From: Methylocystis sp.
GTDB lineage: Bacteria > Pseudomonadota > Alphaproteobacteria > Rhizobiales > Beijerinckiaceae
Direction of reading: 5' to 3'
Assembly: GCA_020252485.1 (NCBI GenBank)
Contig: JADCCX010000008.1
Span: forward strand, 124,001 to 188,000
DNA: 64,000 bases
The position numbers and the translations under genes are program-made. The notes beneath the pieces are model-generated. The model worked only from the letters and a program-made list of their open reading frames with translations, searched no databases and was not told the DNA's origin. Shown in pieces: positions 39,244 through 47,849 of the stretch (positions are counted from its first letter, which is position 1; each line of letters starts with the position of its first letter).

Positions 39244-40794
39244 TTGGACGTTTTCGCCAATCTCTGGGGCGGCCTGATGGTCGTCCTGAAATTCGTACCG
39301 GTCGATATTGCGCCGGGCGCCGCGAGCTTCATCATCCCCTTGCCGGTCAATGTCCTGCTTTGCCTGATGGGCGCGCTGATCGGCACCTTGATCGGCGTGC
39401 TCCCCGGCGTCGGTCCCATCGCCACCATCGCGATGCTGCTGCCGATCACCTACAAGCTGGACCCCACCGGCGCGCTGATCATGCTGGCCGGCATCTATTA
39501 CGGCGCCCAGTACGGAGGCTCCACAACCGCCATCCTTGTGAATATTCCCGGTGAGGCGACGTCCGTCGTCACGACGCTGGACGGTCACCAGATGGCGAAG
39601 CAGGGCCGCGCGGGAGCCGCGCTCGCCATCGCGGCGCTGGGCTCCTTCTTCGCGGGCAGCGTGGCCACCGTCATCATCGCCGTGCTGGGTGTGCCGCTGA
39701 CGAAACTCGCACTCAAGTTCGGACCCGCCGATTACTTCTCGCTGATGGTGATGGGGCTGATCTTCGCCGTGGCTCTCGCGCGTGGCTCGGTGCTGAAGGC
39801 GCTCTCCATGGTGGCGCTCGGCCTGCTGCTCTCCACCATTGGATCGGATCTTGAATCGGGCGAGCAGCGGCTGACTTTCGGCATGCTGGAGCTTGCGGAC
39901 GGCATCGAATTCGCGACCCTCGCGATGGGCGCCATCGGCTTCGCCGAGATCATGCGCAACCTCGAGAATCCCGAGACGCGCGATGTGGTCACCGGCAAGG
40001 TGACCGGGCTTTGGCCAACGAAGGATGATTTCCGGCAATCGGCCTGGCCGGTCTTGCGCGGCACGGCGATCGGCTCGATCCTCGGCATTCTGCCGGGCAA
40101 TGGCGCGGTGCTGGGACCCTTCGCCTCCTATACGATCGAGAAGAAGATCGCCAAGGATCCAAGCCGCTTCGGCCGCGGCGCCATCCAGGGCGTGGCGGGC
40201 CCCGAAGCGGCTAACAACGCCGGCGCGCAGACCTCCTTCATTCCGATGCTGACGCTCGGCATCCCGCCCAACGCGGTGATGGCGATCATGGTCGGCGCCA
40301 TGACGATCCACGGCATCGTTCCAGGTCCGCAGATCATGACCAAGCAGCCCGATCTCTTCTGGGGCATGATCGCCTCGATGTGGGTCGGCAACCTGATGCT
40401 GCTCATCATCAACCTGCCGCTGATCGGCCTGTGGGTGAAGCTCCTGAAGGTGCCCTATCGCCTGCTCTTTCCGGCGATCCTGCTGTTTTGCTGCATCGGC
40501 GTCTATTCGATCAACAACCAGCCTTTCGACGTGCTGGTGACCGGCGCCTTCGGCTTGCTCGGCTACTTCCTGCTGAAGAACGGCTTCGAGCCCGCGCCGA
40601 TGCTGATCGCCTTCGTGCTCGGGAGATTGATGGAGGAGAAGCTGCGCCAGGCCATGCTCATATCACGCGGCTCCATGTGGGTCTTTGTGGAACGGCCGCT
40701 CTCCCTCGGCTTCATGATCATTGCGGTGGTTCTGCTGGTCTTCGCCCTGCTGCCCGCAATCCGCAGCAAGCGCGACCAGGTTTTCACCGAGTAG
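39244..40794 (+). CDS. tctA: Tripartite tricarboxylate transporter large permease TctA
   Basis: 516 residues with about 12 helices. The TctA signature GALIGTLIGVLPGVGPIATIAMLLP is near residues 40-64, and GILPGNGAVLGPF and EAANNAGAQTSFIPMLTLGIPPNAVMAIM follow in the second half. It moves the carboxylate, probably with Na+ or H+. Two in-frame TTG starts exist at 39238 and 39244; the latter gives the usual MDVFANL start and a better spacing from GAGGGG. A terminator-like hairpin follows before tctC. Confidence 0.92.
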   Translation: MDVFANLWGGLMVVLKFVPVDIAPGAASFIIPLPVNVLLCLMGALIGTLIGVLPGVGPIATIAMLLPITYKLDPTGALIMLAGIYYGAQYGGSTTAILVNIPGEATSVVTTLDGHQMAKQGRAGAALAIAALGSFFAGSVATVIIAVLGVPLTKLALKFGPADYFSLMVMGLIFAVALARGSVLKALSMVALGLLLSTIGSDLESGEQRLTFGMLELADGIEFATLAMGAIGFAEIMRNLENPETRDVVTGKVTGLWPTKDDFRQSAWPVLRGTAIGSILGILPGNGAVLGPFASYTIEKKIAKDPSRFGRGAIQGVAGPEAANNAGAQTSFIPMLTLGIPPNAVMAIMVGAMTIHGIVPGPQIMTKQPDLFWGMIASMWVGNLMLLIINLPLIGLWVKLLKVPYRLLFPAILLFCCIGVYSINNQPFDVLVTGAFGLLGYFLLKNGFEPAPMLIAFVLGRLMEEKLRQAMLISRGSMWVFVERPLSLGFMIIAVVLLVFALLPAIRSKRDQVFTE

Positions 40795-40814
40795 CGATGC
40801 CTGCAGGCAAAGAA

Positions 40815-40849
40815 AAAAGCGCGGCCCCGGCACTGGTGGCCGCGCTTTT
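40815..40849 (+). terminator. Hairpin between tctA and tctC (terminator/attenuator)
   Basis: AAAAGCGCGGCC (40815-40826) pairs with GGCCGCGCTTTT (40838-40849) around an 11-base loop. It would stop part of the transcription after tctA, or protect the tctBA mRNA end while tctC is made at a different level. A further 59 bases lead to tctC. Confidence 0.75.
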
Positions 40850-40908
40850 CATGCCTATATCGAGATCCAAGCCGGCTGAGGGAAGTCCGCAAAAAAGGGA
40901 GTAATTTG

Positions 40909-41901
40909 ATGAAAGCCCAAAACAGAAGAAGCTGGCTTGCCGGCGCTGCCGCACTCGCGGCGCTTGCGGCCGCCGCGCCCGCATCAGCGCAGGAATTTCC
41001 CACCAAGCCGATCACGATGATCGTGCCATTCGCCGCTGGCGGTCCGACCGATATCATCGCCCGCGTCATGGCTGAAAGCATGTCGCGCACGCTCGGCCAG
41101 CAGGTCATTGTGGAGAACGTGGCGGGTGCGGGCGGAACCACCGGCATCACCCGCGCAGCGAAGGCCGCGCCGGACGGCTACACGATTATGATGGGCCATA
41201 TGGGCACCCATGGCGCAGCGCCGGGCATGTATCCGCAGCTCGCCTACAACCCGCAGACGGATTTCGAACCAATCGGCCTTGCCGCCGGCACGGCGATCCT
41301 CGTCGTCGCAAAGAAGGACCTGCCGCCGAAGGATCTGAAGGAGTTCGTCGCCCATGCCAAGGCGAACGAGGCCAAGATCAACCAGGCCCATGCGGGTCTC
41401 GGCTCCGTCTCCCACATCACTTGCGTCATGCTGCAGGCCGAGATGGGCACCAAGATCAATGCGATCCCCTATCGCGGCACCGGCCCTGCGATGAACGACC
41501 TTGTGGCCGGAACGGTGGACTTCATGTGCGACCAGATCGTCTCGGTCGCCCAGCAGGTCCGCGGCGGCACAATCAAGGCCTATGCCATCGCTTCACCCCA
41601 GCGCAACCCTGCCCTGCCTGACGTGCCGACCACGGCGGAAGCTGGCTTGCCCAGCTTCCAGGTCTCGGCCTGGAACGCCGTGTTCGCGCCGAAAGGCACG
41701 CCAGCGCCCATCGTCGCCCGCCTTTCGCAGGCGCTGACGGCCGCTGTGACGGACCCGGCCGCACGCAAGCGGCTGACCGATCTTGGGGCCGATGTTCCCG
41801 ATGCTGCGGGCGCCTCTCCGGCCGCTCTCGCCGCCCTCGTCAAGCGTGAGAACGAGCGCTGGATCCCGCTCCTCAAGAACGCCGGCGTCGTCGCCAATTG
41901 A
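40909..41901 (+). CDS. tctC: Tripartite tricarboxylate transporter receptor (TctC/Bug family)
   Basis: 330 residues. The signal peptide ends in AAPASAQ. The Bug-family start FPTKPITMIVPFAAGGPTDIIAR is followed by VIVENVAGAGGTTGI near residue 68 and INAIPYRGTGPAMNDLVAG near 182, which line the carboxylate site. It binds the substrate in the periplasm for TctAB. Bug proteins vary widely in ligand. The linked tartrate dehydrogenase and haloacetate dehalogenase point to a small carboxylate. The ATG at 40909 is preceded by AAGGGAG. Confidence 0.92.
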   Translation: MKAQNRRSWLAGAAALAALAAAAPASAQEFPTKPITMIVPFAAGGPTDIIARVMAESMSRTLGQQVIVENVAGAGGTTGITRAAKAAPDGYTIMMGHMGTHGAAPGMYPQLAYNPQTDFEPIGLAAGTAILVVAKKDLPPKDLKEFVAHAKANEAKINQAHAGLGSVSHITCVMLQAEMGTKINAIPYRGTGPAMNDLVAGTVDFMCDQIVSVAQQVRGGTIKAYAIASPQRNPALPDVPTTAEAGLPSFQVSAWNAVFAPKGTPAPIVARLSQALTAAVTDPAARKRLTDLGADVPDAAGASPAALAALVKRENERWIPLLKNAGVVAN

Positions 41902-41926
41902 GAGGCTTGACCACGCGAGGAAAGGG

Positions 41927-41951
41927 AAGGCCGCGGCGCAGCCGCGGCCTT
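41927..41951 (+). terminator. Rho-independent terminator after tctC
   Basis: An 11-base stem AAGGCCGCGGC / GCCGCGGCCTT around the loop GCA, followed by TTCC. It lies 25 bases after the tctC stop. Confidence 0.75.
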
Positions 41952-42039
41952 TTCCGTTGCTGATCCGGCGATTGCAGAAGATCGCCCGACGTGCGTATCC
42001 TCCCGGGAAAGGTGACCTGACGCTTTCCGGAGATTGCCC

Positions 42040-42483
42040 ATGGGCACGATGTACCCTTCCTTGAGCGGGATCCCGAACTTCTTCCTCTATGCTGCGGTCG
42101 GCACAGCACTCAGCTTTGTGTTCGCCGTGATCTACATCCGCATCACCGGCCACGACGAGATGAAGCTGATCCGGGAGGGGAATGCGTCGGCGGCGCTGGC
42201 GCTCGGCGGCTCGCTGGTGGGCTTCGCGCTGCCGCTGTCGAAGGCAATCGCCCAGGCCTCCAGCGTGCCAGATTGCGTTTTATGGGGCGCTATGGCGCTG
42301 CTGATGCAGTTGCTGGCCTATGCCTTCGCGCGCCTGATCATGCCCAATCTCTCCGACAGGATCAGCACCAATACCCTGGCGGCAGCCATCCTGCTGGCGT
42401 CGATCTCAATTATGGCCGGCATGCTGAACGCTGCTTCCATGACCTATTATCCAACCGTAGGAGCCGTGATTGAAGCGCTCTGA
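42040..42483 (+). CDS. DUF350 membrane protein (YjfL-like)
   Basis: 147 residues with four helices: near residues 13-32, 47-68, 79-97 and 110-128. The DUF350 features are YIRITGHDEMKLIREGNASAALALGGSLVGFALPL (in two blocks from about 31) and a repeat of the small-residue helices. It is the first gene of a three-gene operon with a DUF1190 protein and a glutathionylspermidine synthase-like enzyme, the same order as E. coli yjfL-yjfM-yjfC. The role of the operon is not established. The ATG at 42040 follows CCGGAG. Confidence 0.85.
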   Translation: MGTMYPSLSGIPNFFLYAAVGTALSFVFAVIYIRITGHDEMKLIREGNASAALALGGSLVGFALPLSKAIAQASSVPDCVLWGAMALLMQLLAYAFARLIMPNLSDRISTNTLAAAILLASISIMAGMLNAASMTYYPTVGAVIEAL

Positions 42484-43213
42484 ATACGTCGCTATCGGCG
42501 CCATTGGATTGCTGGCGGTTGCAACGGTCTGGCCGCTCATTCAGACAGCGCCGCCCGAGAATGATCCCGCCCTGAACAAGGGTGACGGCTTCCAGTCGCT
42601 CGCTTTTGCTTCGCTCGCGGAATGCAAGGATGCGCAGATCGTGACCGAAGCGATCTGCGACACAGAATACGCCAAGGCGAGCATGGCCAGCGTTGAGGAC
42701 GCCCCGAAGTTCGAGGCGCTCAAGGATTGCGAGACGGAGTACGGCGCCAATCAGTGCCGCCCCGCCACATGGAACGGCGCGAGCGTCTATATCCCCGCCA
42801 TGGCGGGCGTGCTGATCGCCCGCTCGCTGGCCGGCGCGGCGGCGGCGAGCCAGCCGCTTTATCCACCGCGCGTGGGGCCCCAATCCTGCCCTCCCGGCGT
42901 GAGCGCAATCGATCGTCCCGAGTGCCAATCCCGAAGCGCCGGCGGCGGCGGCTCTTCCCGCAGCAGCTACTATTCGACCGGTTCCGGCCGGACGATCAGC
43001 CGCACCGCCGGAGCGGTGGCCATCAGCCTTGGGTTGCCGCCCCGCACGGCCGTCAGCCGCAGCAGCGTGAGCCGAACGGGCTCGTCGTCCTCTTCACCCG
43101 GAACCCCATCACGCAGTTCGTCCTCGACGACGACTTCTCATTCCACTTCGACGACGGTTTCGCGCGGCGGCTTCGGCTCAACAAGCCGCAGCTACTCCAG
43201 TTCGGGCTCCTGA
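42470..43213 (+). CDS. DUF1190 protein (YjfM/YgiB-like)
   Basis: 247 residues from a TTG that overlaps the DUF350 gene by 14 bases. An N-terminal hydrophobic segment (YVAIGAIGLLAVATVWPLI) serves as signal or anchor. Cysteines at about 52, 63, 87 and 96 (AECKDA, AICDTEY, KDCETEYG, NQCRP) are the DUF1190 pattern. The last 90 residues are Ser/Thr/Gly low-complexity ending in SRSYSSSGS. E. coli homologues are paired with ATP-grasp enzymes just as here. Function unknown. Confidence 0.83.
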   Translation: MKRSEYVAIGAIGLLAVATVWPLIQTAPPENDPALNKGDGFQSLAFASLAECKDAQIVTEAICDTEYAKASMASVEDAPKFEALKDCETEYGANQCRPATWNGASVYIPAMAGVLIARSLAGAAAASQPLYPPRVGPQSCPPGVSAIDRPECQSRSAGGGGSSRSSYYSTGSGRTISRTAGAVAISLGLPPRTAVSRSSVSRTGSSSSSPGTPSRSSSSTTTSHSTSTTVSRGGFGSTSRSYSSSGS

Positions 43214-43216
43214 GTC

Positions 43217-44380
43217 ATGCAGCGCATCCGCCTGACGGAGAGACCGGACTGGCGCATGAAGGCGGAGAGCTATGGCTTCCCCTTTCACACCATCGGCGGC
43301 GAAGTCTATTGGGACGAAAGCATCGCCTGGCGTTTTTCCCTTCGCGAGATCGAGGAAGACCTTGAAGCGCCGACCGGAGAACTCGAACAATTGTGCCTGG
43401 CCTTCGTCGCCGAGGCAATCAAGCATCCCGCGATCCTGACGCGGCTTGGCATCCCTGAGATGTACTGGAGTTTCGTCCGCGAGAGCTGGCAGCGCGGCGA
43501 CCGCAATCTCTACGGCCGTTTCGACCTCGCCTACGACGGAAAAACACCGGCAAAGCTGCTGGAATACAATGCCGATACGCCGACATCGCTCTTTGAGGCC
43601 TCTGTCTTCCAGTGGAGCTGGCTCGAAGACCAGATGGCCGCGGGCGGTCTGCCGGCTGGCTCGGATCAGTTCAATTCGCTGCATGAGCGTCTGGTGAAGG
43701 CCCTCCGGAACATCCGCCGCGGCCAGCATTTTCTCCTGCACCTCGCATCGGTGGCGGACAGCCAGGAGGATAAGGCGACGGTCGCCTATCTGGCCGATTG
43801 CGCCCGGCAGGCCGGGCTGGAGACAAAGGAATTGCCAATCGAGCAGATCGGCATCGACAGCGGCGGGCAATTCACCGACGGCGACGATGTGCTCATCCGT
43901 GTTCTGTTCAAACTCTATCCATGGGAATGGCTCTTCAAGGAGGCGTTCGGTCGACACCTGCCTGCCGCGCGCACCCAGTTCATTGAGCCGCCGTGGAAAG
44001 CGCTGCTGTCAACCAAGGGCCTCATGCCGATGCTCTGGGAGATGGCCCCCAACCACAAGAACCTGCTGGCCAGCTACTTTGCCGATGACCCGCGCTGCGC
44101 CTCGCTCGGGGACAGAGTCGAAAAGCCGCTGCATTCGCGCGAGGGCGCGAACATCCGCGTCATACGGGCGGGTGCGGAGACCCAGAGCACGCCCGGCGAT
44201 TATGGCGGGCCGGCGATCGTGCAGGCGCTGGCCCCCACGGCGGAGTTTCCCGGCGGCCACGCGATCATTGGTTCGTGGGTTGTCGCCAGCGAGCCGGCTG
44301 GCATCGGCATCCGCGAGGATGCCGGCCTGATCACGCGCGATACGGCGCGGTTCGTGCCGCATTTCATCGAGGGGGAGTAG
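43217..44380 (+). CDS. Glutathionylspermidine synthase-like ATP-grasp enzyme (YjfC/YgiC-like)
   Basis: 387 residues. The ATP-grasp C-terminal synthetase domain of the GSP_synth family shows GRFDLAYDGKTPAKLLEYNADTPTSLFEASVFQWSW (in blocks at about 96-130), FKLYPWEWLFKE near 233 and WKALLSTKGLMPMLWEMAPNHKNLL near 260. It lacks the amidase domain of E. coli Gss, as YjfC and YgiC do. It presumably forms a peptide-like bond, but the substrate is unknown and may not be spermidine. Three bases separate it from the DUF1190 gene. Confidence 0.87.
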   Translation: MQRIRLTERPDWRMKAESYGFPFHTIGGEVYWDESIAWRFSLREIEEDLEAPTGELEQLCLAFVAEAIKHPAILTRLGIPEMYWSFVRESWQRGDRNLYGRFDLAYDGKTPAKLLEYNADTPTSLFEASVFQWSWLEDQMAAGGLPAGSDQFNSLHERLVKALRNIRRGQHFLLHLASVADSQEDKATVAYLADCARQAGLETKELPIEQIGIDSGGQFTDGDDVLIRVLFKLYPWEWLFKEAFGRHLPAARTQFIEPPWKALLSTKGLMPMLWEMAPNHKNLLASYFADDPRCASLGDRVEKPLHSREGANIRVIRAGAETQSTPGDYGGPAIVQALAPTAEFPGGHAIIGSWVVASEPAGIGIREDAGLITRDTARFVPHFIEGE

Positions 44381-44468
44381 CCAGAGGTCCGGAATGCAGG
44401 CTTGCTCGTCTCCAACCGAGCGCCAAACGCAGCAAACGACCCCGGGAGACGGCGCGGCCCCTCGCTCC

Positions 44469-44912
44469 TCACCAGCTCCCCGTATTCGCCATGCTGGCCC
44501 AGGGCTCCATCGGCGCCTTGGCCTCGCCCTTCTGCAGCAGTTCGATGGAGATGCCGTCGGGCGATTTGACGAAAGCCATGTAGCCGTCGCGCGGCGGCCG
44601 GTTGATCGTGACGCCCGCCTTCATCAGCCGCTCGCAGGTCGCGTAGATATCGTCGACGCGATAGGCGAGATGCCCGAAGTTACGCCCGCCGGCATAGCTT
44701 TTCTCATCCCAATTGTAGGTCAGTTCCAGCAGCGGCGTCCGCTTCGCAGATGCGCCGTTCGCTTCATCCGCCGGCGTCGCCAGGAAAATCAGCGTGAACC
44801 GCCCCTTCTCGCTCTCCGTCCGGCGCACCTCCACCATGCCGAGCTTGTTGCAGAAGAAGTCGAGCGCCGCATCGACGTCGCCGACCCTGATCATTGTGTG
44901 CAGATATTCCAT
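44469..44912 (-). CDS. gloA: Lactoylglutathione lyase (glyoxalase I)
   Basis: 147 residues of two VOC modules. It aligns with E. coli GloA as [45 protein letters not shown] and [11 protein letters not shown]. The metal ligands His5, Glu in LELTYNW, His in GHLAY and Glu in SIELLQ are all present, so a Ni-type enzyme is likely. It converts the methylglyoxal-glutathione hemithioacetal to lactoylglutathione in the cytoplasm. It is divergent from pepN. Confidence 0.92.
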   Translation of the reverse strand: MEYLHTMIRVGDVDAALDFFCNKLGMVEVRRTESEKGRFTLIFLATPADEANGASAKRTPLLELTYNWDEKSYAGGRNFGHLAYRVDDIYATCERLMKAGVTINRPPRDGYMAFVKSPDGISIELLQKGEAKAPMEPWASMANTGSW

Positions 44913-45079
44913 GATTGCAGCTCCATCTGATTTCGCACCTTAAAGATGGACATTCGAACGCCGGGAAGCAACAATCAGAATGATCCGCTGCGGATTTCAA
45001 GGCCGGGCGCTACGGCACGTCGCCTTTGTTGCTGCCGCTCCACTTCTAAAGCGTTTGAAATTGTGATCTTCTGAATGCC

Positions 45080-47710
45080 ATGTTCCGCAACAGGACAACG
45101 CCGGTGATCCGGCTGTCGGAGTATCGCCCGCCGGAGTTCCTGGCGGATCATGTTGCTATTGATATCAGCCTTCACCCCACCGAGACACGCGTCCGCGTCA
45201 CGACGAAGCTCCGCCCGAATCCGCTGCGCCAGGGCAACGGGGCCCTGCTTGCGCTTGACGGAGATGAACTCGATCTGCGTTCAATCGCGATCGACGGCGT
45301 CGCCGTACCGGCCGCCTGCTTCGAGGTCACCCCTGAGAAGCTCCTGCTGAAGGAGCCGCCGCAGCAGCCCTTCGATCTCACCATCGAGACGGTCGTGAAC
45401 CCGTCGGCGAACACCAAGCTCATGGGCCTCTATCGCTCCAACGGCGTCTATTGCACCCAATGCGAGGCCGATGGCTTCCGGCGGATCAGCTTTTTCCTGG
45501 ACAGGCCCGATGTCATGGCCGTCTACCGCACCCGGATCGAGGCTGATCTTGCGGAGGCGCCGCTGCTGCTCGGCAACGGCAACCCGGTCGAATCCGGAAC
45601 CATCGCGGGCACCGGCCGTCATTACGCCGTCTGGGATGATCCGTATCCCAAGCCCTGCTATCTCTTCGCCATCGTCGGCGGCGATCTCGGTGCGGTCCGC
45701 GATGGCTTCACAACATCCGAAGGCCGCAATGTTTCGCTCGGCATCCACGTCGAGAAGGGCAAGGAGCGCGAGGCGGGCTACGCCATGGATGCGCTGAAGC
45801 GGTCCATGCGCTGGGACGAGGAAGCGTTCGGCCGCGCCTATGATCTTGATGTGTTCAACATCGTCGCCGTCTCGGATTTCAATATGGGCGCCATGGAGAA
45901 CAAGGGCCTCAACATCTTCAACGACAAATACATCCTGGCCTCGCCCGAAACCGCGACTGACACGGATTACGCTCTGATCGAGGCGATCATCGCCCACGAA
46001 TATTTCCATAACTGGACAGGCAACCGCATCAGCTGCCGCGACTGGTTCCAGCTCTGCCTGAAAGAGGGGCTGACCGTTTTCCGCGACCAGGAATTTTCAT
46101 CGGACATGCGCTCCCGGTCAGTGAAGCGCATCATGGATGTGAGGGAGTTGAGATCGCGGCAATTCGTCGAGGATGCCGGCCCGCTGGCGCATCCGGTGCG
46201 GCCGGCGGCCTACCGCGAGATCAACAACTTCTACACGGCGACCGTCTACGAGAAGGGCGCCGAGGTCATCCGCATGCTCAAGCTGCTGATCGGCGACACG
46301 GCTTTCGCGGCAGGCATGGAGCTTTATTTCCGCCGTCATGATGGAGATGCGGCCACCATCGAGCAGTTTCTCGCCTGTTTCGCCGAAGCCAGCGGCATGA
46401 ATCTCGCGCCCTTCGGCCGCTGGTACGATCAGGCCGGGACGCCGCGCGTGTCTGTTCGCCGCGAGTATGATGCGCAGAAGCGGGAACTGAAGCTGGTTCT
46501 GAAGCAATCGACGGCGCCGACGCCGGGCCAGCCGGAAAAGGCGCCGCAGGTCATTCCCGTGGCGCTGGGCTTCGTCGGCCGGTCAACCGGGCCGGCAGCG
46601 GCCGCCACGACAACGCTCGCCGTGCTCGATCGCGCCGAGCAGACCCTGACTTTCCCCGAAATGGATGCTGACGCCACGCCCTCGCTGTTCAGGGGCTTTT
46701 CGGCGCCAGTCATCGCCGACCTCGACCTGACGGACGAAGACCTGCTGAGGCTGGCGCGCGCCGACACGGATTCGTTCAACCGGTGGCAATCGCTGCAGAC
46801 ATTGGCCATGCGGGTGCTGCAACGCTCGACGCAGGCCGTCCGGGATGGCCGGCCCGCGATCGGAAATGACGGTCTGGCGGAAGCGGTTCGGGGCCTGCTG
46901 CTCGACGGCGGGCGCGATCCAGCTTTCGCAGCCCTGGCCGTGACGTTGCCGGGAGAACAGGATGTGGCCCGCGAGCTGGCGGAAAATGTCGACCCCGACG
47001 CCATTCACGTCGCGCGCAAGACGCTCCGCCGCGCCATTGCGGGAGCGGTGGACGGCGTCGCCCGGGACGTCTACGCAAGCCTTGAGACGAAGGACGCCTA
47101 CAGTCCGGATGCTCTCTCCGCCGGCCGCCGGTCGCTCAGGAACGCGGCGCTCGATCTGATCATCCTTGCCGATGCGAAGGATGGAGCGGCGCTTGCTTTC
47201 GAGCAGCTGCGCGCGGCCAACAACATGACCGACCGGTTCGCCGCGCTGGCGGTAATCGTCCATGCCGGTGTTCCTGTGCGCGATGAGGCGCTTGCGCTTT
47301 TCGAAGCGAGATATCGCGACAACCCGCTGGTGATGGACAAGTGGTTTGCGCTTCAGGCCGTGATAGCAGAGGCGGGCGCGCTTGATCGCGTCGGGGAGCT
47401 TATGCGCCATCCGGCCTTCTCGATCGCAAACCCCAACCGCGCCCGCGCGCTGATCGGCGGCTTCGCCATGGCGAACCCGACCCAGTTCAACCGCGCAGAC
47501 GGCCATGGCTATCAATATGTGGCCGAATCCGTGCTGCAGATCGACCTCAAGAACCCGCAGGTCGCCGCGCGGATCATGACCGCATTCCGCAGTTGGCGCA
47601 CGCTCGAGCCGGGCCGGCGCGGCAAGGCTGCGGACACGCTCGCGCAAATCGCCAACCAGACCAACCTGTCGCGCGATCTGCGCGATATCGTCGAGCGCAC
47701 GCTCGGCTGA
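45080..47710 (+). CDS. pepN: Aminopeptidase N
   Basis: 876 residues, the length of bacterial M1 alanyl aminopeptidase PepN. The exopeptidase motif GAMEN is near residue 270 and the zinc motif HEYFHNWTGNR near 304, with the third ligand Glu in LKEGLTVFRDQEF. A C-terminal helical domain follows from about 540. It is a cytoplasmic enzyme that removes N-terminal residues in protein turnover. The gene is monocistronic, with a PAS kinase gene 139 bases further on. Confidence 0.95.
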   Translation: MFRNRTTPVIRLSEYRPPEFLADHVAIDISLHPTETRVRVTTKLRPNPLRQGNGALLALDGDELDLRSIAIDGVAVPAACFEVTPEKLLLKEPPQQPFDLTIETVVNPSANTKLMGLYRSNGVYCTQCEADGFRRISFFLDRPDVMAVYRTRIEADLAEAPLLLGNGNPVESGTIAGTGRHYAVWDDPYPKPCYLFAIVGGDLGAVRDGFTTSEGRNVSLGIHVEKGKEREAGYAMDALKRSMRWDEEAFGRAYDLDVFNIVAVSDFNMGAMENKGLNIFNDKYILASPETATDTDYALIEAIIAHEYFHNWTGNRISCRDWFQLCLKEGLTVFRDQEFSSDMRSRSVKRIMDVRELRSRQFVEDAGPLAHPVRPAAYREINNFYTATVYEKGAEVIRMLKLLIGDTAFAAGMELYFRRHDGDAATIEQFLACFAEASGMNLAPFGRWYDQAGTPRVSVRREYDAQKRELKLVLKQSTAPTPGQPEKAPQVIPVALGFVGRSTGPAAAATTTLAVLDRAEQTLTFPEMDADATPSLFRGFSAPVIADLDLTDEDLLRLARADTDSFNRWQSLQTLAMRVLQRSTQAVRDGRPAIGNDGLAEAVRGLLLDGGRDPAFAALAVTLPGEQDVARELAENVDPDAIHVARKTLRRAIAGAVDGVARDVYASLETKDAYSPDALSAGRRSLRNAALDLIILADAKDGAALAFEQLRAANNMTDRFAALAVIVHAGVPVRDEALALFEARYRDNPLVMDKWFALQAVIAEAGALDRVGELMRHPAFSIANPNRARALIGGFAMANPTQFNRADGHGYQYVAESVLQIDLKNPQVAARIMTAFRSWRTLEPGRRGKAADTLAQIANQTNLSRDLRDIVERTLG

Positions 47711-47849
47711 TGCATTCCGGACTCACTTCCTCCAAAACTTAAGAAAATCTGAATCCTGGCTCGCGCAGACTCTGGACAGCCGGCGACGTTGCGATTCAAG
47801 TAAGGGTGATTCGGGCGCAGGGGGCTGCGACGAACGTTCATGACGAGTG

